DNA of 64,000 nucleotides from Trachythela sp. YZ-2020. Lineage: Eukaryota > Cnidaria > Anthozoa > Malacalcyonacea > Clavulariidae. Location of the stretch: assembly GCA_016169945.1 (NCBI GenBank), contig JADLSH010000185.1, forward strand, positions 496,001 through 560,000, written 5' to 3'. A program made the position numbers and the translations under genes. Numbering within the stretch: position 1 is the stretch's first letter; each line of letters begins with the position of its first letter. Below are positions 1-11,481 of the stretch, one piece after another. A model generated the notes under the pieces. It had not been told where the DNA came from. It did no database searches and saw nothing but the letters and a program-made list of their open reading frames with translations.

Positions 1-180
1 TTCGTTTTAACCGCCAAAATCCAAAATAAAGTTTATTTATAATAATTTAGGACGAAATCTCTATCTGATTTATAAATATGGAATACAAATTTTGTGAATG
101 AAAGATCAAATTATGAAATATTGCAAAATTGACCAAATGTCTTTGTAAGAGTCTATCAAAATGTTTTTCGTTACGATAGG

Positions 181-400
181 AGCATAAAATGGAAAACGCA
201 GAGTCTGTCAATTATGTTTTTTAATTTTTAATATAGTCTTATTAGACAAGTATAAAATATTCCTTCAAAGCTTAACATTCGTTTTTAAGTAGACTCCGCA
301 TTTTCATCTTTAAGGGGGAGGAACATAAAGTTGAAAATGCGGAGATATTAATTTTTAATAGAGTCTTATTAGACAAGTATAATGATTTTTTTCTTGGAAG
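181..400. repeat. imperfect direct duplication, offset about 127 bp
   Basis: The motif gtcttattagacaagtataa occurs at about 235 and again at about 363 inside similar AT-rich sequence. Flanking actccgcatttt and aaaatgcgga motifs are inverted relative to each other. No gene is visible in 1-587 apart from this decayed repeat. Confidence 0.5.
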
Positions 401-587
401 GTTAAAATTACGTTATACAAATTTCGATAATTACCCTGGTTGGAAATCACTCAAAGTTTGTTAACATGCGCTCGCTGCAGCTGAGAGAAGTGAGAAACTG
501 TTTGAAAAAGTGAAATGGTTAGAGAGAAAGGCCCCAAACGCATGAACATACTTAGCTGTGTGACGTTTGACAGCAGCAAAGGAATAG

Positions 588-1142
588 GGAAGAAAGGAGA
601 GAAGTCACGATCGCCCGACGAAAAGGAGGAAGAACTGCGAACAGACCACAACGACAAAGATCATAGATCGTCCAGCTCCCTCGACGATTGTAACAATCCA
701 AGGAACAACGCAATTTAATCAACATGCAGCGCCAATTTCTCGTATCCCCTCGACGTCAAATGCTACTTCTCTTCTTCAGCATTCTCAAGCATCTTCCCTG
801 ATGATTACAACCAAACAAAGTAACACGCATGTCCATCAACATCGAGCAACAGCAGTTTCTCGAATGCCTTTAACTTCAAATGCCACACCTCTTCTTCAGC
901 ATTCTCAACCTTCCATACAATTTCATCAACTTGGAACAACAGCAGTTTCCCGAATGCCTTCAATACCCACATCTTCTTTTCAACAATTTTCTGGTTTTCT
1001 CCCAACAGTAGCTCCTGCAGCCGGCCCAAATAGTTTGAATCCCCGGTCAGGGGTATTTACGATAAGTCTACTGCAGTTTTGTCCAGCTATGGTACGATCA
1101 GAGCACTACAGCATGTTGCAAACATTTACTCAATCATTTTAA
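588..1142 (+). CDS. possible exon with internal repeats, unknown product
   Basis: One frame stays open from just after a stop at 585 to the stop at 1140, about 184 codons. The N-terminal part is basic (R/K/T rich). The rest has three imperfect repeats rich in S, T, P, Q and H, each with a core like ISRIPSTSNATSLLQHSQ. The first ATG in this frame is at 801, in the middle of the repeats, so if the frame is coding it is more likely an internal exon than a complete gene. No known domain is recognised. The antisense frame across 805-1029 is also open, which is expected for a repeat and weakens the case. It could be part of a host gene or of an unrecognised mobile element. Confidence 0.25.
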   Translation, partial: GRKERSHDRPTKRRKNCEQTTTTKIIDRPAPSTIVTIQGTTQFNQHAAPISRIPSTSNATSLLQHSQASSLMITTKQSNTHVHQHRATAVSRMPLTSNATPLLQHSQPSIQFHQLGTTAVSRMPSIPTSSFQQFSGFLPTVAPAAGPNSLNPRSGVFTISLLQFCPAMVRSEHYSMLQTFTQSF

Positions 1143-2448
1143 GCCACAAAATTACGTTATATAAAATAAAATAGATCACTATATATATCGTTAAATTGGT
1201 TAAAATGTGACCTCTAATGTGATGGTTTGCACAATGATACAGCCTGCAGGTAAACACATGATATCCATTTATGTTTTGTAAATCTCCAAAGAACTGTTGC
1301 CGTTTTAAACATTGATTATGAAGTTCAAAGGGCTTCGTCTCCCACAGATATTTTCGTAATTGCAGTAGGCAGACATAGATTAAACTCGACTGTATATATT
1401 TTAATAAGTGTTGGTGTCAAAGACAAAATTCCTTTAAACCCATCGAAGCGTATTACATATATTTAAACAGTTTGTACAGTTTATACTATATTTTTGAAAT
1501 AGATAGCTCGAAAGACATGCCAACTTCCAGTATTTCGAAATATATGTCTGTTTAAAAACGCGAATTCGAAGTCGCAATTTCTTTATACAAGTGTGGAGTT
1601 TCGGGCAAGAAGGCATGAACCTCGTTACACACTTGTGAAGTTCTATGCATAGGATATTTTTGGTATCTCAAAGACTAAGAGATCTAAGGAAATTAACAAG
1701 AAGATACACGGACATCATCTGTTTACTTGCAACATATAAGAATTTCCGCTTCATAAAAGTTACACAGAAACTGTCGATCTCGACGAATAAATATTAATTC
1801 CTCGTTCTTCGGAGATGAAATTCTAATTATAGTTGTTTACAATGCATTCTATCATTTTGTGAAATCAAATTGTGGTGAAATGAACGCCTAACTGATATGA
1901 ATCGACAAAAAATTCAATCGAATATTCGAATTCGCAACTCTCTTATACCCCCCATGGCGACTATTTCCGGTTCCTCAAATTTGAGTTTCGCTCTTTCAAT
2001 TTCTTTGTACGTCATGTAAAAAACAATATAGTGACCCTACACAGAAAGACGGACTTGGAGCAAGTCTAAGCCATGCAATGAGTTTTCTATTTTAATTGGA
2101 CGTTAACTCTTCTTTGTCCGTGCCATTGTTTTAGTCACTTTTGCACGAGCAAAATTGTCTTTGGACAAATTGTTTTTGCTCTCGTATACACGTCTAACTT
2201 AGTTTTACATTTTACAAATATATTTTAGTGGAAACTACAATTGGAAAGGTTTTTTATGTTAAGTTGTATATATTCATTCCAATTGAGTACTGATGAAACA
2301 TTTAAATAACAATATTACGCTATAGATGCTCTGAAACAATCATTAAGCAGCTATGAACTCGTTAAGAAATATTTCGTTCAGTTCTGTTAAAATTTTATCA
2401 TAGTAATTAATAAACGATAATAATAATAGAATTCTATTATTTTTTAAT
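1143..2448. other. AT-rich stretch without a recognised gene
   Basis: Frames on both strands are short and lack recognisable motifs. Nothing specific can be supported here. Confidence 0.5.
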
Positions 2449-2498
2449 ATGTTGAGTATTTTCGCATTCCCATCCGCATTTCAACCCCCCTCCCCCCT

Positions 2499-2911
2499 AT
2501 CCGCATTTTATCCTCTCATCCGCATTTTATCCTCTCATCCCCATTTTATCCTCTCATACGCATTTTATCCTCTCATCCGCATTTTATCCTCTCATACGCA
2601 TTTTATCCTCGCATCCTCATTTTATCCTCTCATACGCATTTTATCCTCTCATCCGCATTTTATCCTCTCATCCGCATTTTTTCCTCTCATCCGCATTTTA
2701 TCCTCTCATCCGCATTTTATCCTCTCATACGCATTTTATCCTCTCATCCGCATTTTATCCTTTCATCCGCCTTTTATCCTCTCATCCGCATTTTATCCTC
2801 TCATCCGCATTTTATCCCCTCATCCGCATTTTATCATCTCATCCGCATTTTATCCTCTCATCCGCGTTTTATCCTCTCATCCGCATTTTATCCAGTCATC
2901 CGCATTTTTAT
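2499..2911. repeat. 19-bp minisatellite, about 21-22 copies
   Basis: The unit tcctctcatccgcatttta is repeated head to tail with few substitutions (ccgc to acgc, cctc or ccgt). Because 19 is not a multiple of 3, three units make a 57-bp coding period, and one plus-strand frame is open through the whole array. That reading is most likely accidental. Confidence 0.95.
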
Positions 2912-2931
2912 CGTGACCGTGATACAGTAAT

Positions 2932-3056
2932 CCTGTTACATGCAGTTAGTAATGTTATCTAGTATAATTATACTATTCCGAGCTCAAACCATAGCTTAAA
3001 CAGATATCTTGGTTTGTGTAAGTTGGTATATACTTTGAAAGAACGAGGTGATACAC
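2932..3056 (+). repeat. 125-bp tandem repeat, copy 1
   Basis: Begins near ttacatgcagttagtaatg and ends in aacgaggtgatacactat. The same sequence recurs at about 4019-4147 and 4148-4276, and a partial relative lies at about 8331-8385. Copy 1 is separated from copies 2 and 3 by a LINE fragment. Confidence 0.85.
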
Positions 3057-3715
3057 TATAGATTAGATTTAGCTAATCTAATCAACAACACCTTCCTCGA
3101 GCCTATGCAAGACTTCTGCGCCCTTAGCGACACGATCACGGGAACTGCTTCACTGACCGAAGTCCTTCCAATAAATGCATTAACTACACCTGAGTTAATT
3201 AATCATAAGCTCAATTTACTTAACCGTTCCAAAACACCAAGCCCAGATGGCATTCCTAATTGGATCCTGAAAGAATTTGCAGAAATTCTATCAAATCCTA
3301 TCTCTATCATTCTCAACTCTTCTTACTTAGAACAAAAACTGCCAAGCGTTTGGAAACAAGCTAACATCATACCCATCCCGAAAAATAAACCAATCCGTGA
3401 TATAAACAAGGATCTTCGACCTATTTCACTAACTCCAGCCTTATCAAAGTTAGCTGAAGACATCGCAATCGAAAAATACGTCTCTCACGCAGTTTTGGAG
3501 GTAGTCAATCAGGATCAATTTGGCGGAATCCCTAAATCATCAGCAACCCTAGCCCTCATCAGCATTATTCACACATGCGCCCAAGCGCCTGACGGAACTG
3601 GCGCATCCGTGCGTGTCCTCTTGCTTGATTACCGAAAAGCCTTCGACCTGATTGATCATAACATTTTGGTTAACAAAATCCGGAAGCTTTCAATAGACAA
3701 TTTGCATTATAGACT
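3050..3715 (+). pseudogene. LINE reverse transcriptase, N-terminal half (truncated)
   Basis: The frame encodes the start of a non-LTR reverse transcriptase. It has the pre-palm block SPDGIPNWILKEF, then WKQANIIPIPK and LRPISLTPALSKLAE, a region ending QDQFGGIPKSS, and the motif A block LLDYRKAFDLIDHNIL with its catalytic Asp. Homology stops soon after motif A, so the YxDD motif, thumb and C-terminus are missing. The apparent start is a GTG, so this is an internal piece and not a complete ORF. It resembles the LINE at 34.3-35.7 kb closely enough to be the same family (shared TFLEP/FLTP region and WKQANIIPIPK block). The group is CR1/Jockey-like, and finer assignment is not possible by eye. Confidence 0.85.
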
Positions 3716-4016
3716 AATTTTTGATCTAGGCAAAAAAAAGTATATTGCCGGAAAGAACATACTAAAATTAGTAAAATTGCAAAGTTTGGTTGCGAAATGT
3801 TGTAAAATGCGGAAAATATAGCCTTGCAAAGTTTGCAAATTTGGTAACTTTTGTATTACGTGCGGAAATTCCTACCACATTTGGCCGAAATTATTGCTCT
3901 ATATAATTATAGAACTTAAATTAATCAACGGATGTAAAATAATACGCAATTCAGTTATTGTAAACTGCAAAGTGTTTTCTTAATAAATCTATCTATCTAT
4001 CTATCTATCTCTATAA
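3716..4016 (+). repeat. LINE-like 3' UTR ending in (ATCT)n
   Basis: Non-coding AT-rich sequence follows directly on the truncated reverse transcriptase and ends in about six ATCT units (about 3986-4010). A short simple-repeat tail is typical of non-LTR elements. It does not resemble the 3' end of the related LINE at 35.7 kb, so the two parts may come from different elements or be joined by an internal deletion. Confidence 0.6.
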
Positions 4017-4018
4017 TT

Positions 4019-4276
4019 AGTAATGTTGTTACAGTTAGTAATGTTATCTAGTATATACTAGTCCGAGCTCAAACCATAGCTTAAACAGATGATATCTTGG
4101 TTTGTATAAGTTGATATATACTTTGAAAGAACGAGATGATACACTATTAATAGTGACTAATGTTGTTACAGTTAGTAATGTTATTTAGTATATACTAGTC
4201 CGAGCTTAAACCATGCATAGCTTGAACAGATATCTTGATTTGTATAAATTGATATATACTTTTAAAGAACGAAGTA
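4019..4276 (+). repeat. 125-bp tandem repeat, copies 2 and 3
   Basis: Two adjacent copies share gttacagttagtaatgttat, the ctagtccgagct block and the agaacga...gatacactat end with copy 1 at 2932-3056. The junction between copies 2 and 3 shows the uninterrupted array, so the LINE sits inside a former continuous array. Confidence 0.85.
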
Positions 4277-4536
4277 ATGCAAACTCTTTGTCGTCGAAGC
4301 CCTTTAAAAACAGACCTCACGGTCTGTGACGTCACAGTTGAAATTCCCAGTCACGTAAGCATAAAAAAGAGAAAAAGCCTTTTCCACCCCTTCCTAGAAC
4401 CCATATCTACTCTCAGCTGCAATTTCATTGGCCATGATAACAATCCCTGCAATTTCTTGTATTTCTTGTGCTGCGCCTTGCTTCACGGGCTTTCTCGTGT
4501 TTCCCGGGCATTCTCGTGGCCTCTACATCAAAACGT

Positions 4537-7500
4537 ATGCGCTACGAAATCTCCGATGTTTTGGATATTCTTGATAAACTTGAAGATGACAATCCTGGGG
4601 GAATGTCTAGCAGTGAAGAATATGAAATTGATAGAGAATTTGGCTTTTCTGAGGATGAATCGAGGTAAGTTTTGGTCGACTAAGCGTGTCGTCATCACAA
4701 ATACCGACGCGCTTTGGGCTTTAAATTTGTATATTGTAATTAGCATAAATGGTGCATGGAGATATAACTAAAAAATACACTCAAAAACTGAAGTACAAAT
4801 TCAACGATAATGTTGTTATATTTGTCCTGAAAAGACGATTATCAACTGAAGTCAAAATACACTTTTGGGTGTGCGACTTCCGGAATTTTGCTTTTTCAAA
4901 AGCTTGTTATTTGGTGATAGATTTGCATTTGAATTGCCTGGTAATACCTTGAAATACAGTTGAGAAAATATATCGACGGGAATATTATAATTTTAGTGCT
5001 GAGAGGACACAAAATAGTCAGGATATAGAACAAAAATGTCTCTTATTATTTGATTACTGCTAGAAACATCATCTGAGAGATACCAAGCTAGTATATTCTT
5101 GAACATTTTTTTATGAAAGAAGCAAAATTGTGATGTTTGCATTGCTATATTTTTAGCGATGAAGATGCTGTTGAACAATCTGGGGATAAAGATTCTGATA
5201 AGGATGATGGTGAAGTCGGTGATACGGGTGAAGTCGGTGATACTGGTGATGTCAGTGATACTGCTGATGTTAGCTTAGATAGTGGTAGCGAAGACGAAGA
5301 TAGGTAGAGGTCATGTAGAGGTTCCAGTAGAGGTAGGGGTAGAGGTTGCAGTAGTCGTGGTAGGGGCAGAGGTAGAGGTAGAAGAGGTCATAATGGTGGG
5401 CCAGGTAACACTGGTGGAGGCAAGAATCCTCAGTATATTAGCAAAAGCTATGAAGACCCAGATATTGGTCACAACCTGCCAGCATTTACACCCACACGCC
5501 CACATGGTATCCATTTTGATCATGCTTTACTACGGGGATCTTTGACTACAGCAATTGAGTTTTTTTTATCTTTTTTTACTACTGAAATGATAAACAGCAT
5601 TGTTACCCATACTAATAGTTATGCCTACATACAGATTGCAAGTGGGTCCCATGCTAGTTACACTAATTGGGATGCTTCATGGCAGGATACTACTTCAGAT
5701 GAAATAACTAAACTAATTACATTGCTAATTTATTTTGCCCTTGTCAAAGTAGGACAAGTGCACAATGATAGACAGATTGGTTTTTCGTTGTTCTGCTTCA
5801 CTTTTGTCCTGGATTCGGTATAAAAGCGAAGGGTTTTTGTCAAGCTGCTTTGACGACATTGCCTGTCAAGTTGATTTTTCATCTTGAACCAAATATATCT
5901 GGCAGTTTTTGTTTGAAAGTACTCTTTGAATATTTTTTGTGTTTTTTTTGCTAATTCAGTGGTTGGTGGTTAAAAATTTTCTCAGACATACTGTCAAGAA
6001 ATGCATAAACATGTCGTATTTGTGTAGGTTTTTGTCGTTGCATCTTGACAGCTTAAAAACTGTACATATAGTGTTATCTAAATCAATGTCAAAATGGTTA
6101 ATAGAACTGTGGATAACCTAGAACTGAGGATTACCTAGAACTGTGGATAAATTTGGTTTGGTTTGTGTTTAAATACAGTTTTTGTACCTTTAAATGTCAA
6201 AATAGCACAGATTTTCATGTTTCTTGTCGCCGTTGAATGCGAACTGTCAAGCAAAAAAGTATATTTCAAACTCAGAAACAGCTACGAATCTTTATTCGGT
6301 ATTTGTGTATCCCGTTGTTGTTTGTTGGCTGGCTTTTTCCATTTCATTTAGGTCTAGTTTTTCTAGCTTTCTGACAGACTTTGGATTTAAAACTATTATA
6401 ATATTTTTCATATTGTATTGACAATTCCGAGGAAAATTTAACAAGCGGGGACAAAGGGAGAAAAAAATCAAAACGGTGGCCGTGCTTTATTGCGTCATAA
6501 AGCACGCGAATTAGCCAATCAAATTGCTCGTTAGATACTACTTATAATATAAATGTTGTTGACCCATGTGATGAGACCCCAGGAAATAAGTTACGTAAGG
6601 TTGAGTCATTTGTTAACTATTTCAAATAGAGGTACTCACAGTTATACCAACCATCGTAAATATGGCTGTGGATGAGCGTATGGTTAAATCTAGACATAGG
6701 TTTGGCATAAGGCAGTACATAAAAGACAAACAAGTGAAGTGGGGTATAAAACTTTGGGTGCTGGCAGATACTTTGAATGGTTATACAGTCGACTTTGATA
6801 TCTATATTGGAAAATCTGCCAGTGGTAATGTTAGTACGAATGGGCTTCGGTATGATGTTGTAATGAAGCTTGTGCCGCCTTACTTGGATCAGGGATATAA
6901 TTTATATTTTTAATTTTTATACTTCTTATGCTCTTGTACATGATCTATTTGCACGAGGTACACCTTCAACAGTTACAACAACAATTAATCGAAAGGGATT
7001 CCCAGTTTTCCTCAAGGATGTAAAGAAATGGTCCAAGAATAAGGCCCGGGGGAGCATGCGTTGGGAAAGGGTTAACGATGTGTTAGTTTTACAGTTGGTA
7101 GATAATAAAACAGTTTCACTGCTTATAACTATTGATAATGCTAATGATAACAAAAAGACTAAAAGGAGAACAAAGACGGGTGGTGCATATAAGGAGATAG
7201 AGGTAGTGCAACCTGAGGCCATTGCCATATACAATAGGTACATGAATGGGGTTGACAGGTTTGATCAAATTCTTACAGCCAACAATGTAGCTAGGAAGTG
7301 CTATAGTTGGTGGAAGGCATTGTTTTTCCACCTTATAGATATGGCCATGGTTAATAGTTTTATCATTTGCAAGCAACACATGGCCAACTTTCCAGACAAT
7401 GAGGAGCTTCAACGCTCAAAGCATTATACTATCGTAGATTTTGGGGAAGAGCTCGTACGACAACTCTGTCGTTTTGACAAGTATGATGTTCCTCCTGTAA

Positions 7501-7715
7501 GTAATAGAGTTCAGCCAGCTCAAGAGTATGATAGTATTCATATGCCTGAGATCGCTGAGACTAGGAAGTACTGTTACGTGTGCAGCATGGCAGGTCTAGG
7601 TCAGCTTAGAATTTCCACCTATTGTTCAACCCCACAGTGCGGGAAGTTATTGCACATCACCAAGGAGAAAAATTCCTTCAAGGAGTGGCACAGTAAAAAG
7701 TATCATAACCAGTAG
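4537..7715 (+). pseudogene. piggyBac-family transposase, intron-containing, broken
   Basis: A cut-and-paste DDD transposase. Exon 1 (4537-4664) is acidic and ends at an AG|GTAAGT donor. Exon 2 begins after TTTTAG at 5157 and joins in frame, with acidic GEVGDT repeats, then an R/G-rich stretch, then the piggyBac N-terminal region (FTPTRPHGIHF, EFFLSFFTTEMINSIV, NDRQIG). An in-frame TAG lies at 5305-5307. Unrelated DNA interrupts the gene at about 5785-6530. Homology resumes with VVDPCDETPGNKLRKVESFV, followed by a stop and a frameshift near 6630-6660. The catalytic core follows: AVDERMVKSRHR (first Asp), WGIKLWVLADT, then a frameshift at about 6910 exactly where the second catalytic Asp should precede NFYTSY, and MNGVDRFDQ (third Asp). 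The C-terminus has a Cys-rich end (CYVCSMAG, CSTPQCGKLLH). It is clearly non-functional. Confidence 0.93.
5785..6530. mobile_element. unidentified insertion inside the piggyBac gene
   Basis: About 745 bp without piggyBac homology separates the NDRQIG and VVDPCDETPG blocks, which are only a few tens of residues apart in intact relatives. The right end has cattagccaatca-like sequence near 6515, a motif also seen in the hairpin MITE family at 16.7 and 55.4 kb. No clear terminal inverted repeats were found, so the element type is unknown. Confidence 0.5.
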
Positions 7716-10700
7716 TTTTGGTGAACATGTCATGACCAAGATGAGATCAAACATTATATGAACATGGATTCGTTTTTTGTATATTGTTGTTTTCGGAAAA
7801 ACATCATTTCCGCCCATTGTCATATTTTGTTTATTTAATTTGCATGAAAATTATCAATATGTCAAAGTAAGTTCTTGCTTTGAAATAGTTTTGTACTTTA
7901 AATTATGTTCTGCTTCCATAACACTGTTGATAACAGGCTAGAAAATATATTATTAGAAAACCAAGTCTATTTTGGATGTTTTCAGTAGCATATTTTTAAT
8001 AAAATAAAACCAAACTTCCTTTCATCGAATTTCTGTCAAACTTGCTGTAAATGTGGTCCATGAGTCAAGCTAACTTTTTCCTTTTATTTTTTCCCTTGCA
8101 GTGCATTAATGTGCTGTCCAGATGAGTTTTTGTCTGAATTTTTGAGTCGTCATATTAAATTTTAAGTTAATTATGCTATTTTATTCACACTTATAATTGT
8201 GTAAGTGGAATATTTTTTAGCATTCTGAAAGTCTATTTCTTTAGCTTTCAGAAAAGGTATGGTTCCTTACCATGGTGTGAATACTTGGCGAGAAAAGTTA
8301 TCAGGAAGTAATGTTGTCAATTTTCCATGAATGTTGTTACAGATAGTAATGTTGTCTAGTAAAAATACTAGTCCGAGTTCAGTTGACGGTATTCATGATA
8401 ATATGTTGAGTCATATGATAAAGGCTGTATCACGTGTCGTGTCGAGTCGACAAGACCTGTTTACGGGTCGTGTCGATTTGACAGTATTGGACATATATGG
8501 ATGATGCGGGCATGGAAACCAACGTCACGTTGATGAGAATATATTCTTAAATGAAAGTTACATACATACACATACGTACATCCGGAAAATGCACTATTTC
8601 ACTGAAAAATATTTTTAAAAGCGAGAAAAACGCTGTTTCAATACATTATAAACCGCGTTATTGAGAAATTAAAGCTTGTGGAATATGTACGAAATACAAA
8701 ATGGGCATGCGCAGATCTATTATCTCATAATTTCAATGCATAATTTATTTTCATTTATATATATGAAACCCAGGTAAGAAATATCTCAATTTTGTTGCTT
8801 TCAAGCTACTTAAAATCCTTTTTTTACCCGTGATGTTACAATGTGAAATATTTGTTGCAAGCCATTAACACTAATATTAATATATTTTGTTGTCTACCAC
8901 AATATTTTTCAGTTGCATCAATTTCAAATAAAGCAGTACTGTTGCTCGAACAAAATTTACCAGTTAACCAAGCTAACCGTGTTGTGGCATTCCCCCTGGC
9001 TCAATGACCAGATAATACAAGATCTTCGCACGATCTAAACATTCTAAAGAAGTTCTCTACAGTTAGGCTAGCTAGTACTGCTAGCTAGTACATGAAAAAG
9101 AGACGCCTTAAGTAGTCTTGATAGTGAAATTGCTTGTTGTCCTTTTCATATATATATTTCAAAAAAGTTAATCTCATGCACGCTGTCTAAATTTCCAATA
9201 AGATAAATAAATACGTTATCATATAAAATATTGTAACGTAGACAAAAAATAACAAATTGTGAACTGTTGCAAATTTAGTACTGTTTCAAAACGTTTTTAA
9301 CATAGCACATTTGCTAGTTCTAAATTTGTTGTGTTAGCAGTACAGGCAGGAGAGAAGGGAATCATCACACACCCTTATCAAAGTCGGTTTAAAATTCGTA
9401 CTATTCAAATATAATATAAGAAGTTATATGACTACTAATTTTGCATTACTTCTGAGCCAAAAGCTTCTAAGGATATAAATTTTCATCAACCGAAAGCAGT
9501 TATATGTTGAGAACCTCAGCAGCTATTTTATATGTGAACACACCCAAATAAACAACAATATTTTGGCATTGCTCAAATATCCATTCCTCGTCGATTAAAA
9601 AGCAGTGAAAAACGTAGAAAAACCCAGAAAAGTCTGAAATTCAGGTTAAGATAAATTATCCTGAAAAAAAAACGCGAAAAGCCGGCCAACGAAATTGTTC
9701 AAAAATGAAAAATTTGGCAAATGGTCGGTAGAATGAGGAGTGATAAAAGGACCCGAAAAATGGTGCCAAAAATGGCGAGAAAATAGGCGCGACAAATATG
9801 CACGGGCGCAACAAAATGACGGGAAGCGCGAGGGACGAATATTACATTATCTGAAAAAACAAAAGTTGTCAATATTACAAAGCTTAGAATGTCATTCATA
9901 AAGTTATAGGATGTAAATAATCGAGAAATCCAATAAAAACAACGACGTTATTGCGAAGAACGTCACGAAATTACATATATGTCTAGTTAAAATTTCACCG
10001 TTGTTTTACCGTAAATAAAAGTTATGGATGGATGCAAAAAGTCGTCAAAATGCGCCATTTCATCTTCGAAACAAAATCGTTCGTTCCCACAGGTGTTTTT
10101 GCCTCGAAAGCAACCCAATTCCTCTAACCATCATGCTTAGCCAGCAGAGTCCTAATGGAAACGTCATTTGCTATATTACCGGTGGCAAAGTGAAGCCTTA
10201 CATTAGCTACACCAACATATTACAACTACGGCGATGGTAGAGCGACCTTAGCGAGCGTCATCTCGCCCTAACTAAAGCTACATTTCGCCATGCATGCTCC
10301 GTTTTTAATCTCCTTTTATTTTTGCCTGTTTTTTACAGAAGCCCAGGCTTAAAATCACGACCGGGGTTGTTTATCGCAACAAATTGCATCCTTGTGCTAA
10401 CTCTCGACGGCTAGTATTCAAGCTGCGAATCCATTTACAACCCGTGTTTCATTCTTATTTGCCAGGCTTGTGTGCTGAATAATCTTGAAGTTGCTAAAAT
10501 AATTTTGAAGAAGAATCCCGATCACTTTCTCGTCCAAGATTAATATTAATACAGAATAATTGATATTATAGTAAGGATTGATTATATTTACTGATAATTC
10601 ATGTTCATGGGCGACACCAAATATACTAGTAAATTGGGTTTCAGTCTCGTACTCAAAAGTCCGACGACTACGACTTTTGCGAGATGGCGGATGCAAACAA

Positions 10701-11480
10701 CACGCGAAAATGACGAATCTCGTACTCGTAGTCGTACTTATAGTCGTACTTGTAGTCACTGTTAAAGCCCTCTAATATAGCTGCGAGTTCGGATATTTTC
10801 ATATAATTTCGCTCTCGATTTTTTAATGTTTTTGAAAGTTAACCGCACAGCAATTATTTTAAAGCCACAAATAAGGAGAATAGTTGCTTTTTAGCCGTTA
10901 TTTGTTGCCTTGTTTACATGTAAGTGAAAGGTATGTAAATTACTTAATTCGATAATTTAGAAATTATATGTCAAGTTGGGGGGGGGGGGAGGGACTCAGC
11001 CCCCCTTTAGAATTCTTAGAGATTGCATAATGTCAATGTTTGTAACTGTTCAGTTTAAATGATTTAATACGGCATGCACTTCTGCGCTTCATTTGTTATA
11101 TATATTATTGGCAGTATATATGCATGAAAGCAATTGAAATCAAGCCGACAGGTAAGTCAAACGTTTTTTATAGGTTGTATTCCTCGATTTTGGTATTACA
11201 ACTGCATTGTACGTATTTATTAGCTTTTTGTTCGAGATTTTATTGTGTAACCTACACGTATAAAACTATAAATTATCCTCACTATGTTGTATCAAAATTA
11301 AAATATATACAAACGAAAAAATGTTATGCCTAGTATTATTTTGTGATTTTGTACTTGTTAGTTCAGCTGTACTGAATCTTTAGGTAGACATATCAAATGA
11401 TAGAAAATAATAAACATTATATAAAAATTCTTACTGTTCAGATAAGAATTAATCAAATTCCACCAGTGGGTATAAAAAAC
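7716..11480. other. non-coding region with only short or weak ORFs
   Basis: The first few hundred bases are probably the piggyBac 3' flank. A partial copy of the 125-bp repeat lies at about 8331-8385. There is a ctagctagtactgctagcta palindromic stretch at about 9065-9090, a G tract at 10979-10989 and a (tcgtact)-rich run near 10720-10755. No domain-bearing ORF was found. Confidence 0.5.
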
Positions 11481-11481
11481 A

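Noticed and set aside
2499..2911. CRISPR array
   Set aside because: Units are contiguous with no spacers, and the window is eukaryotic.
2449..2916. 155-codon plus-strand ORF
   Set aside because: It is simply the open frame through the 19-bp minisatellite; no independent coding evidence.
4277..4771. 164-codon plus-strand ORF
   Set aside because: It overlaps piggyBac exon 1 in another frame and runs through its splice donor.
5311..5523. Minus-strand Thr/Ser-rich ORF
   Set aside because: It is the antisense of the R/G-rich region of the piggyBac exon.
6926..7412. Minus-strand ORFs of 98-105 codons
   Set aside because: They are shadows of the piggyBac catalytic domain on the plus strand.
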